DNA of 64,000 nucleotides from Aureispira sp. CCB-QB1 (GCA_945870185.1 CAMBRK010000004.1:1-64000), one strand, 5' to 3'. Shown: positions 19,174 through 28,943, numbered from the stretch's first letter. The notes: generated from the sequence alone by a model not told the origin. Translations and numbers: made by a program.

Positions 19174-21681
19174 TTAGTCTATACTCGTTTTTGCTCTCTT
19201 TATTATTTTTACGATTTCAAACCAAATAACAGATATAAACCCGATAGTCAAACACATCAAAAGTTGAGATAAACTTAATGTTTCAAACTCAAAAAATGTG
19301 GTCAAAGGATTTACATAAAGTATGATTCCAACTATAACAATAGTGGCTAAAATGATATATAAAACCATATCATTTTTATATTGTAAAGTTTTCAAAACCG
19401 AATAATAAAATGAACGGTTAATTAAGGTTAGAAAAATATTTGCGGTAATTAAAACGGTAAATGTCATCGTTCGGGTAAGGGCTTCATTAAATCCATTTAT
19501 TACTGAATATTGGTAAATAAATAAGGTTCCTGCAGTTATGAGTAAACCTTGAACAACACTAATCGATAGTTCACTCCAATTAAAGAATGTTGTTGTCAGT
19601 GGTTTGGGTTTTTGTTGCATGGTATTGGGTTCAATGGGTTCGTTTTCATAAATGATAGAACAAGTCGGACCCATGATCAATTCTAAAAAAATAATATGGA
19701 TGGGCGAAAAAATATTCGGATAAATCCATCCTAAAGCTAGTGGAATAAACACAGTTAGTATGATGGGTATGTGAATGGATATGATGTATTGTATAGCTTT
19801 TTTAAGATTGGTGTAAATTTTTCTACCCATAGCAATGGCATCAACCATTTTGGACAAGTCGTCTTCTAATAAGATCAATGATGCCGCTTGCTTTGCTATT
19901 TCTGTTCCTTTTTTACCCATGGCAATCCCTATATGAGCTGCCTTTAATGCAGGACCATCATTGACACCATCACCTGTCATTGCCACTATTTGGTTATTAG
20001 ATTTTAAAGCATTGATTATTTTCAGTTTTGCTTCGGGAAACATGCGCGTAAATATTGCAGAATCCAACACTCGATTTTGTAAATCTTTTTCAGACAATTC
20101 CATCAGTTCATCACCAGTAATGGTTTTATCATAATCCTTGAAGCCTACTTGTTTGGCTATGGAAATGGTAGTAGCTGCATTGTCGCCCGTAATAATTTTT
20201 ACTTTGATACCTGCAGCGTAAAAATCTTCCAATACTTTCTGGATATTTTTTTTGGGTGGATCATAGAAAGCAACTATTCCTTTAAATTCAAAGGGTAAAT
20301 CTTGTTGTCTGGCAGGATAATGATCACCAATAAACTTAGAAACGCCTACACCCAACACTCTGTAACCATCCGTTGTTAAAAGATCGATAGCCTCATGAAT
20401 ATGTTGCTTTTCCATCTCTGTAAGACTTGAAACATTTATTAAAGCTTCAGGCGCTCCTTTAGCTGCAATAATTTTATTACCATGGTTATCCGAAAAAACG
20501 TGTGTCATCATGGGCGGTTTGCCATCTAATGGATATTCATGAACAAGTTTAAAATTTGTTCGTTGATCATTGGGTATTACCTTGGTGTAGGTTTGATGTA
20601 AAGCCACTTCCATGGAGTCAAAAGGAATGGGCTCACTTGACCACATGGCCAATTCTATCAATTCTTTATCATCCGTAGTTAATGTATCTTCAGGACTAAA
20701 TACTTTATTACCTTTCAATACAAACAATTTAGCTAAACTCATTTTATTTTCAGTAATCGTACCTGTTTTATCTATACATATAACCGTAGCACTGCCCAGG
20801 GTTTCTACAGTTTTTGTTTGCTTAACCACAATCCCCATCTTCATTAAGCGCCAGGCACCTAAGGCCATAAAAGTGGTAAATGCTACAGGAATTTCTTCAG
20901 GTAAAATGCTCATTGCCAAAGTTAGAGATTGTAATAAGCTGTTCAGTACATTTTGTGTCTTCCAATAATTAATGACCCACACAATGACAAAAACAATGGC
21001 ACCAAATATAACCATCCATTTAACAAAATTAGCAATTTGTATCTCTAATGGCGTTTTTTCTTCGTTGATGCTTTCTAAACTCTTTCCGATTTTACCTAAT
21101 TTAGTTTCGTTGCCAATGGCGGTAATTTTTGCAATGGCCAATCCACTGGCTACTATGGTTCCACTATAAACAAAATTATTTTCATAGTCTTTATTTTTGT
21201 AAACAGCAAGGGATTCACCGGTGAGTATAGATTCGTTTACTGAAAAATCACTGGAATACACAATACATCCGTCTGCGGTTATGGATGAGCCTTCTTCTAC
21301 TAAGATGTAGTCGCCAAGTACTATATCTTCACTTTTGATTTCGATGACTTCTGCATTTCGGATGACTTTACCATTGGGTTGTGAAAGCTCTTTTAGCTTT
21401 TCTAAAGCATTTTTACTTCGCGAATCCTGATACAATGATATGGATGCGATAATAAGAATGGCAACTACCATAATGATACCATCAATAGTTTTCCCACTAA
21501 TAAAATATATTGAAGCAGTCACCAACAATAATATAATCATGGGTTCTTTGGTGATTTGTATTATAGTTTCTATAAAACTATTGTCTTTTTTGTAAGTTAA
21601 TTTATTTTGCCCAAATTTTTCTCTGGCAAGTATAACTTGATCACTATTTAAACCTGGTATATCGAAGTGATTTGTTGACAT
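19174..21681 (-). CDS. Cation-translocating P-type ATPase (P2-like)
   Basis: About 835 residues with the complete P-type ATPase layout. An N-terminal cation-ATPase domain (LAREKFGQNKLT) is followed by membrane helices and the actuator-domain TGES motif (ESILTGESLAVYKN, ~150-160). The phosphorylation motif DKTGT has its Asp at ~304, and the hinge is MTGDGVNDGPALKAAHIGIAMG. A C-terminal set of helices completes the protein. The M4 segment reads PEEIPVAFTTFMALGAWRLMK, resembling Ca2+/Mn2+-type P2 pumps; the ion is not certain. I place the start at ATG 21681 rather than TTG 21687. It lies between the two cytochrome operons with >100-bp gaps on both sides, so a functional link is uncertain. Confidence 0.87.
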   Translation of the reverse strand: MSTNHFDIPGLNSDQVILAREKFGQNKLTYKKDNSFIETIIQITKEPMIILLLVTASIYFISGKTIDGIIMVVAILIIASISLYQDSRSKNALEKLKELSQPNGKVIRNAEVIEIKSEDIVLGDYILVEEGSSITADGCIVYSSDFSVNESILTGESLAVYKNKDYENNFVYSGTIVASGLAIAKITAIGNETKLGKIGKSLESINEEKTPLEIQIANFVKWMVIFGAIVFVIVWVINYWKTQNVLNSLLQSLTLAMSILPEEIPVAFTTFMALGAWRLMKMGIVVKQTKTVETLGSATVICIDKTGTITENKMSLAKLFVLKGNKVFSPEDTLTTDDKELIELAMWSSEPIPFDSMEVALHQTYTKVIPNDQRTNFKLVHEYPLDGKPPMMTHVFSDNHGNKIIAAKGAPEALINVSSLTEMEKQHIHEAIDLLTTDGYRVLGVGVSKFIGDHYPARQQDLPFEFKGIVAFYDPPKKNIQKVLEDFYAAGIKVKIITGDNAATTISIAKQVGFKDYDKTITGDELMELSEKDLQNRVLDSAIFTRMFPEAKLKIINALKSNNQIVAMTGDGVNDGPALKAAHIGIAMGKKGTEIAKQAASLILLEDDLSKMVDAIAMGRKIYTNLKKAIQYIISIHIPIILTVFIPLALGWIYPNIFSPIHIIFLELIMGPTCSIIYENEPIEPNTMQQKPKPLTTTFFNWSELSISVVQGLLITAGTLFIYQYSVINGFNEALTRTMTFTVLITANIFLTLINRSFYYSVLKTLQYKNDMVLYIILATIVIVGIILYVNPLTTFFEFETLSLSQLLMCLTIGFISVIWFEIVKIIKRAKTSID

Positions 21682-21812
21682 AGTCAAATATTTTCTTTTT
21701 GTATGTGCGGTTTTGTAAGGCGTTCCTATTTATGTTCATTGATAGCATTCTACTTTTAAGGTCGCTGATCGTTACATATTATTTTATAAACCAAACAAAT
21801 CTAAATTTCGTT

Positions 21813-23660
21813 CTACTGATGACAATCCGTACAAGTCAACTTCCCATTTCGGTATAAAACAGTCGTGATACCGTTAGTTGTGGTAGGTTGGTGACACTTA
21901 TTGCAATCTACTGTAACATGAGCACCTTCGAGCTTAAAACGTGTATTGTCGTGATTAAAATTGCTTCTATCCCACTTTTCAAAACCATGACATCGTTTAC
22001 AATCGGTTACACCTGCTGCTTCAAACTGAGACCCATGTATATTGTCATGACATGAAGCACATTGCTGATCGAGATTTATAAATTGTTGGGTGGCCTTATT
22101 GTCTACAGCCTTAAAGTGGCACGACTTACATGTAGTGGATTGGTGTTTGCCTAGAAGCTTGAAATTGGTCAGTTGATGGTCAAAATCTATGCTTGCCCAA
22201 TTATCATTGTTATGACAGTAAGCACAATCGTTTTTTGGTATAAACTTTTCTGAAATATAACCTGTATGGATATTGTCATGGCAGTCGATACATTGGCTAC
22301 CAATGTTCCTAAACTTCCATTGAGTGCCAACCGATTTATGACACTCAAAACATGGAGTGGCCTGATGTGCACCTTTCAGTGGAAATACAGATTTTTCATG
22401 CCTTTCAAAATCAAAACTACTACCTACAAAACCAGCAGTATTATGACAAGAAATACAATCATTGTCAGGTAAAGTGGCAAAATCTCCTTTATGGTAGTCC
22501 TGATGACAATTTTTGCAAGCATCGTGTGCTAAAGGCGCGGTCATGTATGTTTGGGTATGGCATTTGCGACAATCTACGACTGTATGTTTGCCTTCTAAAA
22601 CATATCCAGTAAGATCATGATTAAATGTTTTGGGAATATTTTTGATCCCAAATGTTTGTTGAGTATGGCAAGTGATGCAGTCATTGCCCAATTTACTTTC
22701 GTGTACATCTTTATGACAAGTAAGGCAAGTGATGTTATTGTTACCTGCAAATTCCTTGTAGGTATCCTTAGTACCAGGTCGATTATCGTGACATTTTTTA
22801 CAGTCTATGGTTTTGTGTTTGCCTTCCAGATTGAAACCTGTTAAACTGTGATTAAATACAGAAGTAGTTTTCATCTTGCTAAAAGACTCTACACTATGAC
22901 ATGATTTACAATCAGTACCGAAATTACCATGGTGTGGGTCTTTATGGCAGGAATTGCAATTTTTGAATGGTGTATTGGCAAATTGCTGAAATTTTTTGCC
23001 ATTTTTCTGTTCCACTTTATGACATTTTGTGCAGTCCACATTGGCATGACCACCCGTTAAGGGAAAATCCGTTTTATTGTGGTTAAAGAGGGTTGCCGGA
23101 GCGAAGGTATCATAATTATGACATTTCGCACAATCATTGTCCATCGTTTTTTGATGGTAATCATCGTGGCAAGAGATGCATTTAGGATCAAGCCCTAAGT
23201 AAGTATTGTTGTTTTGTTTGATTTTGAAATCGGCAATATGGTCGTCTGCATGACATTTGGCACAGTCGTTCACTTTTTTGTGTGCACCTTTGAGTTCATA
23301 GCCAGTGAGATTATGATTAAAATTCTTTTTGTCAAAACGAATCATCTCAAACTTCACGCCATGATGCTCGCTATGACAAGTTATACAATCTTTGCCTTTT
23401 ACATCTTTGGATACATGATACCCTTTATTTTGAGCAATTCTATTTTTTAAAGGTTTATGACAGTCTAGGCACTTTTGTTCTGAGATTTTAGCACCTAGAT
23501 CGTGACAAGCTGTACAATTACTGATACCTTCTAAAGATGAATGCGCTTTGGTCAGTTTTCCAGGCGATATTTGGGCCATAGACGCTACCATACTTAACGA
23601 CCCGATAAAGAGTGTCAAGCTGATTCTAGTGAAGAAGATATTTTTTATAAAGTTGTGCAA
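21813..23660 (-). CDS. Periplasmic 23-heme cytochrome c
   Basis: The 615-residue product has a signal peptide (MHNFIKNIFFTRISLTLFIG...MAQ) and 23 CXXCH motifs counted directly, from CTACH/CLDCH at the N-terminus to a C-terminal CTDCHQ. The mature start SPGKLTKAHSSL followed by a heme pair matches NPGELTNGHQKL of the 10-heme protein, so the two share a head type. Internal units repeat as FNHxxTxFxLxGxH followed by CxxCH. The start is TTG at 23660: an in-frame stop lies just upstream, and the first internal ATG would remove most of the signal peptide. It follows the FAD/Fe-S gene after 3 bases, so it is the probable electron acceptor of that module. Confidence 0.9.
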   Translation of the reverse strand: MHNFIKNIFFTRISLTLFIGSLSMVASMAQISPGKLTKAHSSLEGISNCTACHDLGAKISEQKCLDCHKPLKNRIAQNKGYHVSKDVKGKDCITCHSEHHGVKFEMIRFDKKNFNHNLTGYELKGAHKKVNDCAKCHADDHIADFKIKQNNNTYLGLDPKCISCHDDYHQKTMDNDCAKCHNYDTFAPATLFNHNKTDFPLTGGHANVDCTKCHKVEQKNGKKFQQFANTPFKNCNSCHKDPHHGNFGTDCKSCHSVESFSKMKTTSVFNHSLTGFNLEGKHKTIDCKKCHDNRPGTKDTYKEFAGNNNITCLTCHKDVHESKLGNDCITCHTQQTFGIKNIPKTFNHDLTGYVLEGKHTVVDCRKCHTQTYMTAPLAHDACKNCHQDYHKGDFATLPDNDCISCHNTAGFVGSSFDFERHEKSVFPLKGAHQATPCFECHKSVGTQWKFRNIGSQCIDCHDNIHTGYISEKFIPKNDCAYCHNNDNWASIDFDHQLTNFKLLGKHQSTTCKSCHFKAVDNKATQQFINLDQQCASCHDNIHGSQFEAAGVTDCKRCHGFEKWDRSNFNHDNTRFKLEGAHVTVDCNKCHQPTTTNGITTVLYRNGKLTCTDCHQ

Positions 23661-23663
23661 TGA

Positions 23664-24989
23664 TTATTTTTTATGTGATAACATCGTGTAATTAAATCTT
23701 TTGGATATCTCAATTCCAGCTTTTTGCAAAAATTGTGTCGGCAATTCTCCGCCTGCAAAAATATAGACAAAATCATTGTCTAAAGAAAGTGCTGACCCAT
23801 CTTTCAGCGTTAAATGAACATGATTTTCAGTTATTTCTTTAACGTTGGATTCAAATATCACTTTTAGCTTACCTGCCTCCATGGCATTTGATATATTTTG
23901 AGCATTCAAAGGTTTGATTCTATTGAACTGTTCACTTCTATAAGATAATACTACATCGTTTTCATCTGCTAAAAGCAAAGCACTTTCGATAGCTGAATCT
24001 CCACCACCGACCACCAAAATCTGCTTACCATTAATCAATTCGGGTTCGAGGAGTTTATAGGTCACTTTTTCTAAATGCTCACCAGGAACTCCCAATTTTC
24101 TTGGTGTGCCTCTGCGACCTATAGCCAGTAATATTCTATGGGCAAAAAACGTATCGCCTTTTAAAGTGGTAATCAAAAATTGGCCATCTTTTTTACCTAT
24201 GTGTTCTACTTTGGCATGCTCCACTATTTGAATGTCATTATTATTTAAAGCTTCATGCCACAGTGTCAGTAATTCGGTTTTGCTGGTTTGAAAAAGTTTG
24301 ACTTTACCATAACCTGGCAGATCCATGGGTGACGTCATCACAATCTTAGCTCGAGGGAAGTTATACACGGTGCCACCCAAGGAGTCTTGTTCTAATGTAA
24401 TGGCATTTAGGCCCTTTTTTTTAGCCTGTAAAGAAGCAGAAATACCAGCCGGACCTGCACCAATGATAACTAAATCGTAATCCGCATTATGCCCTTTTTG
24501 AACCGAATCAAAGATGTTCTCTGCAGCCTGTTTGCCTTGTTCTACACTATTCTTGATCAATCCCATTCCTCCCAATTCACCAGCTATAAACATACCCTGA
24601 ACATTGGTTTCAAAATTTTGATTGACGTGTGGTAGATCTACACCCCGTTTTTCAGTACCTATTTTTAGGGAAATTGCTTCTACTGGACATGCATGAAAAC
24701 AAGCACCATGACCTATACATCTGGATGCATTGATGAGTGTGGCCCGACCATTACGGATACCAATGATTTCTTTTTCTGGACAAGCTATGACACAGGCGCC
24801 ACTTTTGATACAATTGTCTTCATCTATGTATGGGTACAATGATACCGGTTCGTAAGCACCAGCTTCTTTGGCGATTTCTATTTTTTGGCCTACATCCTTG
24901 GATTCTTTCTTTAACTTCCTGATGTAAACATACATAATCAATGCACACAATAAACCAACCATGCTATATATAAGTATTTCTTCCATCAT
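23664..24989 (-). CDS. Membrane-anchored FAD/NAD(P)H oxidoreductase with ferredoxin-like domain
   Basis: About 441 residues. An N-terminal membrane helix (EEILIYSMVGLLCALIMYVYI) precedes a ferredoxin-like domain (~50-105) with two degenerate 4Fe-4S motifs, CIKSGACVIACP and CIGHGACFHACP; in each the usual second Cys is replaced (S and H). A GMFIAGELGGMGLIKNSVEQG region follows, then a thioredoxin-reductase-like flavoprotein with FAD motif IIGAGPAGISA and NAD(P)H motif VVGGGDSAIESA. It likely oxidises NAD(P)H in the cytoplasm and passes electrons via FAD and Fe-S to the membrane cytochrome b encoded 2 bases upstream. I chose ATG 24989 (an ATG-ATG pair after that gene's TGA); a longer frame would lie inside that gene. 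Confidence 0.85.
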   Translation of the reverse strand: MMEEILIYSMVGLLCALIMYVYIRKLKKESKDVGQKIEIAKEAGAYEPVSLYPYIDEDNCIKSGACVIACPEKEIIGIRNGRATLINASRCIGHGACFHACPVEAISLKIGTEKRGVDLPHVNQNFETNVQGMFIAGELGGMGLIKNSVEQGKQAAENIFDSVQKGHNADYDLVIIGAGPAGISASLQAKKKGLNAITLEQDSLGGTVYNFPRAKIVMTSPMDLPGYGKVKLFQTSKTELLTLWHEALNNNDIQIVEHAKVEHIGKKDGQFLITTLKGDTFFAHRILLAIGRRGTPRKLGVPGEHLEKVTYKLLEPELINGKQILVVGGGDSAIESALLLADENDVVLSYRSEQFNRIKPLNAQNISNAMEAGKLKVIFESNVKEITENHVHLTLKDGSALSLDNDFVYIFAGGELPTQFLQKAGIEISKRFNYTMLSHKK

Positions 24990-24991
24990 AA

Positions 24992-25858
24992 TCAGAATAT
25001 CCAGGTATAACCAAAAGTAACCGTCACTATGACATGGATGATCATAATTATCAGCATGATCAAAGCGAATGGAAGGTGAGCAATGTGCCAATATCTAAAA
25101 AGCTTTTGCATCGTGACCAATCGATGTATCTTGCGTGTGAGCGCCATTTCAATGCTTACAAGATTCAATATAAGATTCACTTCTTTGGCAGATTTATTTT
25201 CATTTTTTAATTTAGCTCTGATAGCGTTTTTGTGTTTAAATTCATCTACATATTGTGTAAAAAATCCACTAAACCCATGGTAGTGATCAGGAGATTTTAT
25301 AGCTGTAGATTTGATCAATTCACCAATATTGATGGCAGAATTGGTAAGATGATCGACCATATTAGCATTGGTCTCTGTCTTTATTTCCTGTATTTCGTGT
25401 AGACTCAGTTCCCTACCTTGTATTGTCCTCGGTATTTGCAAATATATAAACCTGCCAATGACGCCACTTGCCACCACAGCCACCATACTCCAAAAACTGA
25501 TAGAAACGATACCTCCGAATTTAAAAGCTGTATGAAATAATACCATGATAGGACCAAGGGTACATAAAAATATATGAAACTCTAGCCAATGTTTTAAAAC
25601 ACCTATCCTGCTTAATAATCGAAACCTCTTTCTGGCCATATATCCAAAGACACCTATCAGAATTAATAAGGTACCTATGATGCCCAAACCATGACCCACC
25701 AATCCGTTGGGTTTTAAGTTGGTGTGATTTTCGTGATAAAACCGCTCTTCCATGCTAGTACCGTAGTAAGATGCACCTTGGATAGCCAAAAAAATAGTCA
25801 CTGCCGCCACGATACTGACTAAGGAAGCGATATAGATTTTATGTCCCGTTGAGGTCAT
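24992..25858 (-). CDS. Diheme b-type cytochrome membrane protein (long form)
   Basis: About 288 residues with ~5 membrane helices. Two helices have H-x13-H pairs: [10 protein letters not shown]...VLFH and [10 protein letters not shown]...IIH, consistent with two b hemes across the inner membrane. It is a paralogue of the protein at 9357, with a longer loop between the heme helices (~165-240, charged) and a periplasmic-type segment after helix 1 ([17 protein letters not shown]). I chose ATG 25858 (MTSTGHKIY) because a strong promoter lies just upstream of it. It is first in the operon cyt b - FAD/Fe-S - 23-heme and would carry electrons across the membrane to the cytochrome. Confidence 0.75.
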   Translation of the reverse strand: MTSTGHKIYIASLVSIVAAVTIFLAIQGASYYGTSMEERFYHENHTNLKPNGLVGHGLGIIGTLLILIGVFGYMARKRFRLLSRIGVLKHWLEFHIFLCTLGPIMVLFHTAFKFGGIVSISFWSMVAVVASGVIGRFIYLQIPRTIQGRELSLHEIQEIKTETNANMVDHLTNSAINIGELIKSTAIKSPDHYHGFSGFFTQYVDEFKHKNAIRAKLKNENKSAKEVNLILNLVSIEMALTRKIHRLVTMQKLFRYWHIAHLPFALIMLIIMIIHVIVTVTFGYTWIF

Positions 25859-25878
25859 TTTATGATAGGTATGATTCG

Positions 25879-25908
25879 CAAAGTTATTAAAATTTACAAA
25901 CTCACCAA
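25879..25908 (-). promoter_or_regulatory. Promoter of the cyt b / flavoprotein / 23-heme operon
   Basis: On the minus strand TTG (25908-25906) is followed after 19 bases by TAACTTTG (25886-25879), an excellent match to the Bacteroidota consensus. The predicted transcript starts ~14 bases before the ATG at 25858, which supports that start choice. Confidence 0.68.
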
Positions 25909-26068
25909 AGCAAAAAAGTACTATGATGATCAATATCATGTTTTACAAAAAAGTATTTTTGGTAATTATTTGCAGAATAATTATACATCAACTTATATTA
26001 AAGCACGAAAATTAAAATTTTTATTTTCATATAACTTCACTTTTTATTATAAAGGACAAAATAAATCA

Positions 26069-28255
26069 TCACAATGTCAACCAATAATTTACTTTCAATA
26101 CCACAAATCTACTTTTATTAAAAAAATCTCCTTCTATTCCATAATTGTCTGTATAAACCAAAAATACATCACTCATAGGAGCAAATCGGTACTGTAGTCT
26201 GCTGTTGATATTGAAGTTGTCCGCTTGAGTGTTGTACTGAAGAAAAGTGGTCCAAAACACCTTGGTAGAAAAATTGACTTCGGCTCTCATGGTACCTAAA
26301 GTGATCTTTCTTCTTTCGTATCCATCTGGAAATATAATGTCATTGTGTTCGATCCCAACACGAAAATTTCCCCAAGGCTGCGCTCTGTAAGTGATGCCAG
26401 CGCGATAGGTGTGTTTCCATCCATTGTAAAACTGACCTGTCACAGCAAAAATGTCATACACCCATGATTTGCGGTTGTCACTATTGTATTGAATATTAAA
26501 CTCAGTCATGTTGTAATCTCCTTTGGGCAGTGCTGGTTTAGTGATCTGAAACGGATAGATCAACCGAACAAAGTTATTATTGAGTCTAAATCTGAGGGCT
26601 GAAGTGTTTTTGAAAAAAATAAAGTGCCTGAGTCTGGTGTACCATTCATTGAGTCCGGATCCATCCTGATTGACCCAAACAAAATTTTCAAGGCCTGACC
26701 AGTGGAAATTTACATTTTTGCTTTGTTTTGGATAGTGGTAATAATCTAACATAGAGCCCACATTGGTGTATCCTATTCGGACTATTTCATTAGCATCAGG
26801 ATCATAATTTTCTATTCTTCCATTAAATCCCAAGTCTGAATAGTAGTTTTTGCCTACATGCTGTACATTGACAAATCCCCTGAAATTTTGTCCACTATAA
26901 TTTAGTCCATAATAAAGTTGACCATTTTGTGTGCTGAGTTCTTTGCCTTTAAATGAGTGTAAATAACCTACTGAAGACTGAAATTTTCCATCATTGGTAG
27001 TATATACAAAATCACCACCTGCATTTCGCCCAAAATCTGATTTGTTGATACTTCCATCGGCCCATCCTTGTCTATTGAGAAAAATCCCTCTGAAAGATGA
27101 TCTTGAAAGAACCCTTTGTTGGAATGCAAATGCACTAAAATTATTGGCTCCAGATCCATTTTCATCTTTAGTCTGCATGTTAAATGCGCCTATACGTAGT
27201 TTTTCGTGGATATTGCCCGTAATTCTTGCTCCATATAAGATCGGAGTGGGTTGTCCTACATTATTGAGTCCTATGGTTCTGGAGTAAAAAACTTGGTCTG
27301 CTCCCTGTCCGAAGTTATTAAAGATATCATTGTTTTCCACAAAAAATTGGCGTCTTTCAGGGAAAAAGATATTAAACCGTGTAAGGTTGGTCACCTGTGC
27401 ATCTACTTCCACTTGAGAGAAATCAGAAAATGTAGTGAGATCAAGATTTAAAGCAGGTGTAAGTGCGATTTTGGCATCACCACCTGTTTGAAATTTGGTT
27501 TCATTGCCCACAATCGTTTTATCATTTCGCAGCGATACATAAGGGATCATTGACACATTTCCACCTTGTTTTACAGGTGCTTCTGGCCACTGAAGGGTAG
27601 CAAAATATCCGATATCTGCAAAGTCAAACTGTCTGGGTACGGGTGCCCAAACACTGGTCTCGTTACTTCCAGGATCTCTACGACCAAAATTGACTTTCCA
27701 AGTCGTATTTTCTCCGCTGAAGCGTATACTTTTTAATGGGATTTTCATTTCTACTACCCAATGGTCATCATAGCGAGATACCTCAGAATACCATCGATTA
27801 TCCCAAGATATGTCCGCATCATTTACTGAAAGTAATACCTCTGTTTGTGCATTCATAGCATTCACGCCAAAACCAAAACCATTGGTCTTTTTGCCTACTG
27901 GATCTATGAGTAAGGCGAACTCATCACTATTTCCAAATCCGTCACGCTTCAATGTCTGCGTCACATAATTGGGATCATCGTAGCATATGGCGAGCAGATA
28001 TAGATGGGCATCATCATATAGCATCTTTACCATGGTTTGGTTTTTGGGCTTGCCTACATCCACAGGAGCATTGAGCACAAAGTCTTTTGCTTCATGAGCT
28101 AATGACCAGTCGGAATCGTCTTGGTCACCATCGACTTTAATCAATGATGTTGCCTTTTTTAGGGTATATATAAAATTAACGTCATTGGTATTTTGAGCAT
28201 TAATGGCTGTCGCTGCCAATAGGAAAGATAAGATGAAAAAATATTGGTTGTACAT
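26069..28255 (-). CDS. DUF5916 outer-membrane protein with CBM9-like domain
   Basis: The 728-residue product has a signal peptide (to INAQ, ~21). A family-9 carbohydrate-binding-like beta sandwich follows (~35-220), with IKVDGDQDDSDW, DDAHLYLLAICYD and a WVVEMKIPLKSIRF strand. A long DUF5916 beta-barrel region (~225-728) contains FPERRQFFVENNDIFN and ends in a strand with aromatic residues. Members are predicted outer-membrane proteins of unknown function. It precedes the cytochrome operon in the same orientation but is separated by 210 bp containing that operon's promoter, so a shared role is not implied. Confidence 0.72.
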   Translation of the reverse strand: MYNQYFFILSFLLAATAINAQNTNDVNFIYTLKKATSLIKVDGDQDDSDWSLAHEAKDFVLNAPVDVGKPKNQTMVKMLYDDAHLYLLAICYDDPNYVTQTLKRDGFGNSDEFALLIDPVGKKTNGFGFGVNAMNAQTEVLLSVNDADISWDNRWYSEVSRYDDHWVVEMKIPLKSIRFSGENTTWKVNFGRRDPGSNETSVWAPVPRQFDFADIGYFATLQWPEAPVKQGGNVSMIPYVSLRNDKTIVGNETKFQTGGDAKIALTPALNLDLTTFSDFSQVEVDAQVTNLTRFNIFFPERRQFFVENNDIFNNFGQGADQVFYSRTIGLNNVGQPTPILYGARITGNIHEKLRIGAFNMQTKDENGSGANNFSAFAFQQRVLSRSSFRGIFLNRQGWADGSINKSDFGRNAGGDFVYTTNDGKFQSSVGYLHSFKGKELSTQNGQLYYGLNYSGQNFRGFVNVQHVGKNYYSDLGFNGRIENYDPDANEIVRIGYTNVGSMLDYYHYPKQSKNVNFHWSGLENFVWVNQDGSGLNEWYTRLRHFIFFKNTSALRFRLNNNFVRLIYPFQITKPALPKGDYNMTEFNIQYNSDNRKSWVYDIFAVTGQFYNGWKHTYRAGITYRAQPWGNFRVGIEHNDIIFPDGYERRKITLGTMRAEVNFSTKVFWTTFLQYNTQADNFNINSRLQYRFAPMSDVFLVYTDNYGIEGDFFNKSRFVVLKVNYWLTL

Positions 28256-28415
28256 TTGATGACGATGGTTATTCTAAGATAAAATTTGAGCTATTGCTAT
28301 ATTGCAGTAAACATTACAGAGCAAATAATGTCACAATGTCTAAAAAACAAAAGATAATTCAATAAATGTTGAATTTTTTTAGCTTGATTTTTTCCATCTC
28401 AGTTAGTGAATCACC

Positions 28416-28943
28416 CTAAATGCTTCCTTCATTTAGTATTATTGAGTCCAAAAAGCCATTGATATTTTCTTCCTTGAGCACTTGATAGACCTTTCTGCCT
28501 TGATTTGCTCTTTCGGCCATTTCGTACTTCATTTTCTGATATTGTAGTCTTGCCCATTGATTTTTTCGCAAGTAATCTCTGGTTAGGATATGCCTTTCTA
28601 ATGCCTTACTATGCAAAGGACAAACATAAAGATGATGTTGAATCGTATCCAATATAGGATCATCAGAACTTTTAGATCTTTTGAAAACGTCCCTATCTTC
28701 AATGCCTTGGTTTCCATGGTGATAATACCCTATTTTTTCCAACCCTGATTTAATTATTGTAAAATCATCATGAGTTTTGTAGACGATGTCTATATCTATG
28801 ATGGGTTTTGCGTCAAGCAAAGGTACCGATGTGCTGGCAACATGCTCGATGATATAAGTATTTGTACCAATAGCATTTTTTATTTTGGTTTTAATACTTT
28901 CAAAATGAGTTATCCAATCTGCTGTGTATTTAAAAAGTAACAT
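28416..28943 (-). CDS. GrpB family protein (nucleotidyltransferase superfamily)
   Basis: This 175-residue cytoplasmic protein has the GrpB/UPF0157 layout: an N-terminal YTADWITHFESIKTKI, the nucleotidyltransferase-like core IEHVASTSVPLLDAKPIIDIDIVY with its acidic pair DID, then QHHLYVCP and RDYLRKN segments. The family is often found as a standalone gene or fused to CoaE. The substrate is unknown. It is a lone gene here, flanked by a repeat-containing gap. Confidence 0.8.
   Translation of the reverse strand: MLLFKYTADWITHFESIKTKIKNAIGTNTYIIEHVASTSVPLLDAKPIIDIDIVYKTHDDFTIIKSGLEKIGYYHHGNQGIEDRDVFKRSKSSDDPILDTIQHHLYVCPLHSKALERHILTRDYLRKNQWARLQYQKMKYEMAERANQGRKVYQVLKEENINGFLDSIILNEGSI

Noticed and set aside
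24990-25091. Longer N-terminus for the FAD/Fe-S protein
   Set aside because: The extension overlaps the upstream membrane protein's coding sequence; the ATG at 24989 follows that gene's stop by two bases and begins a membrane helix.
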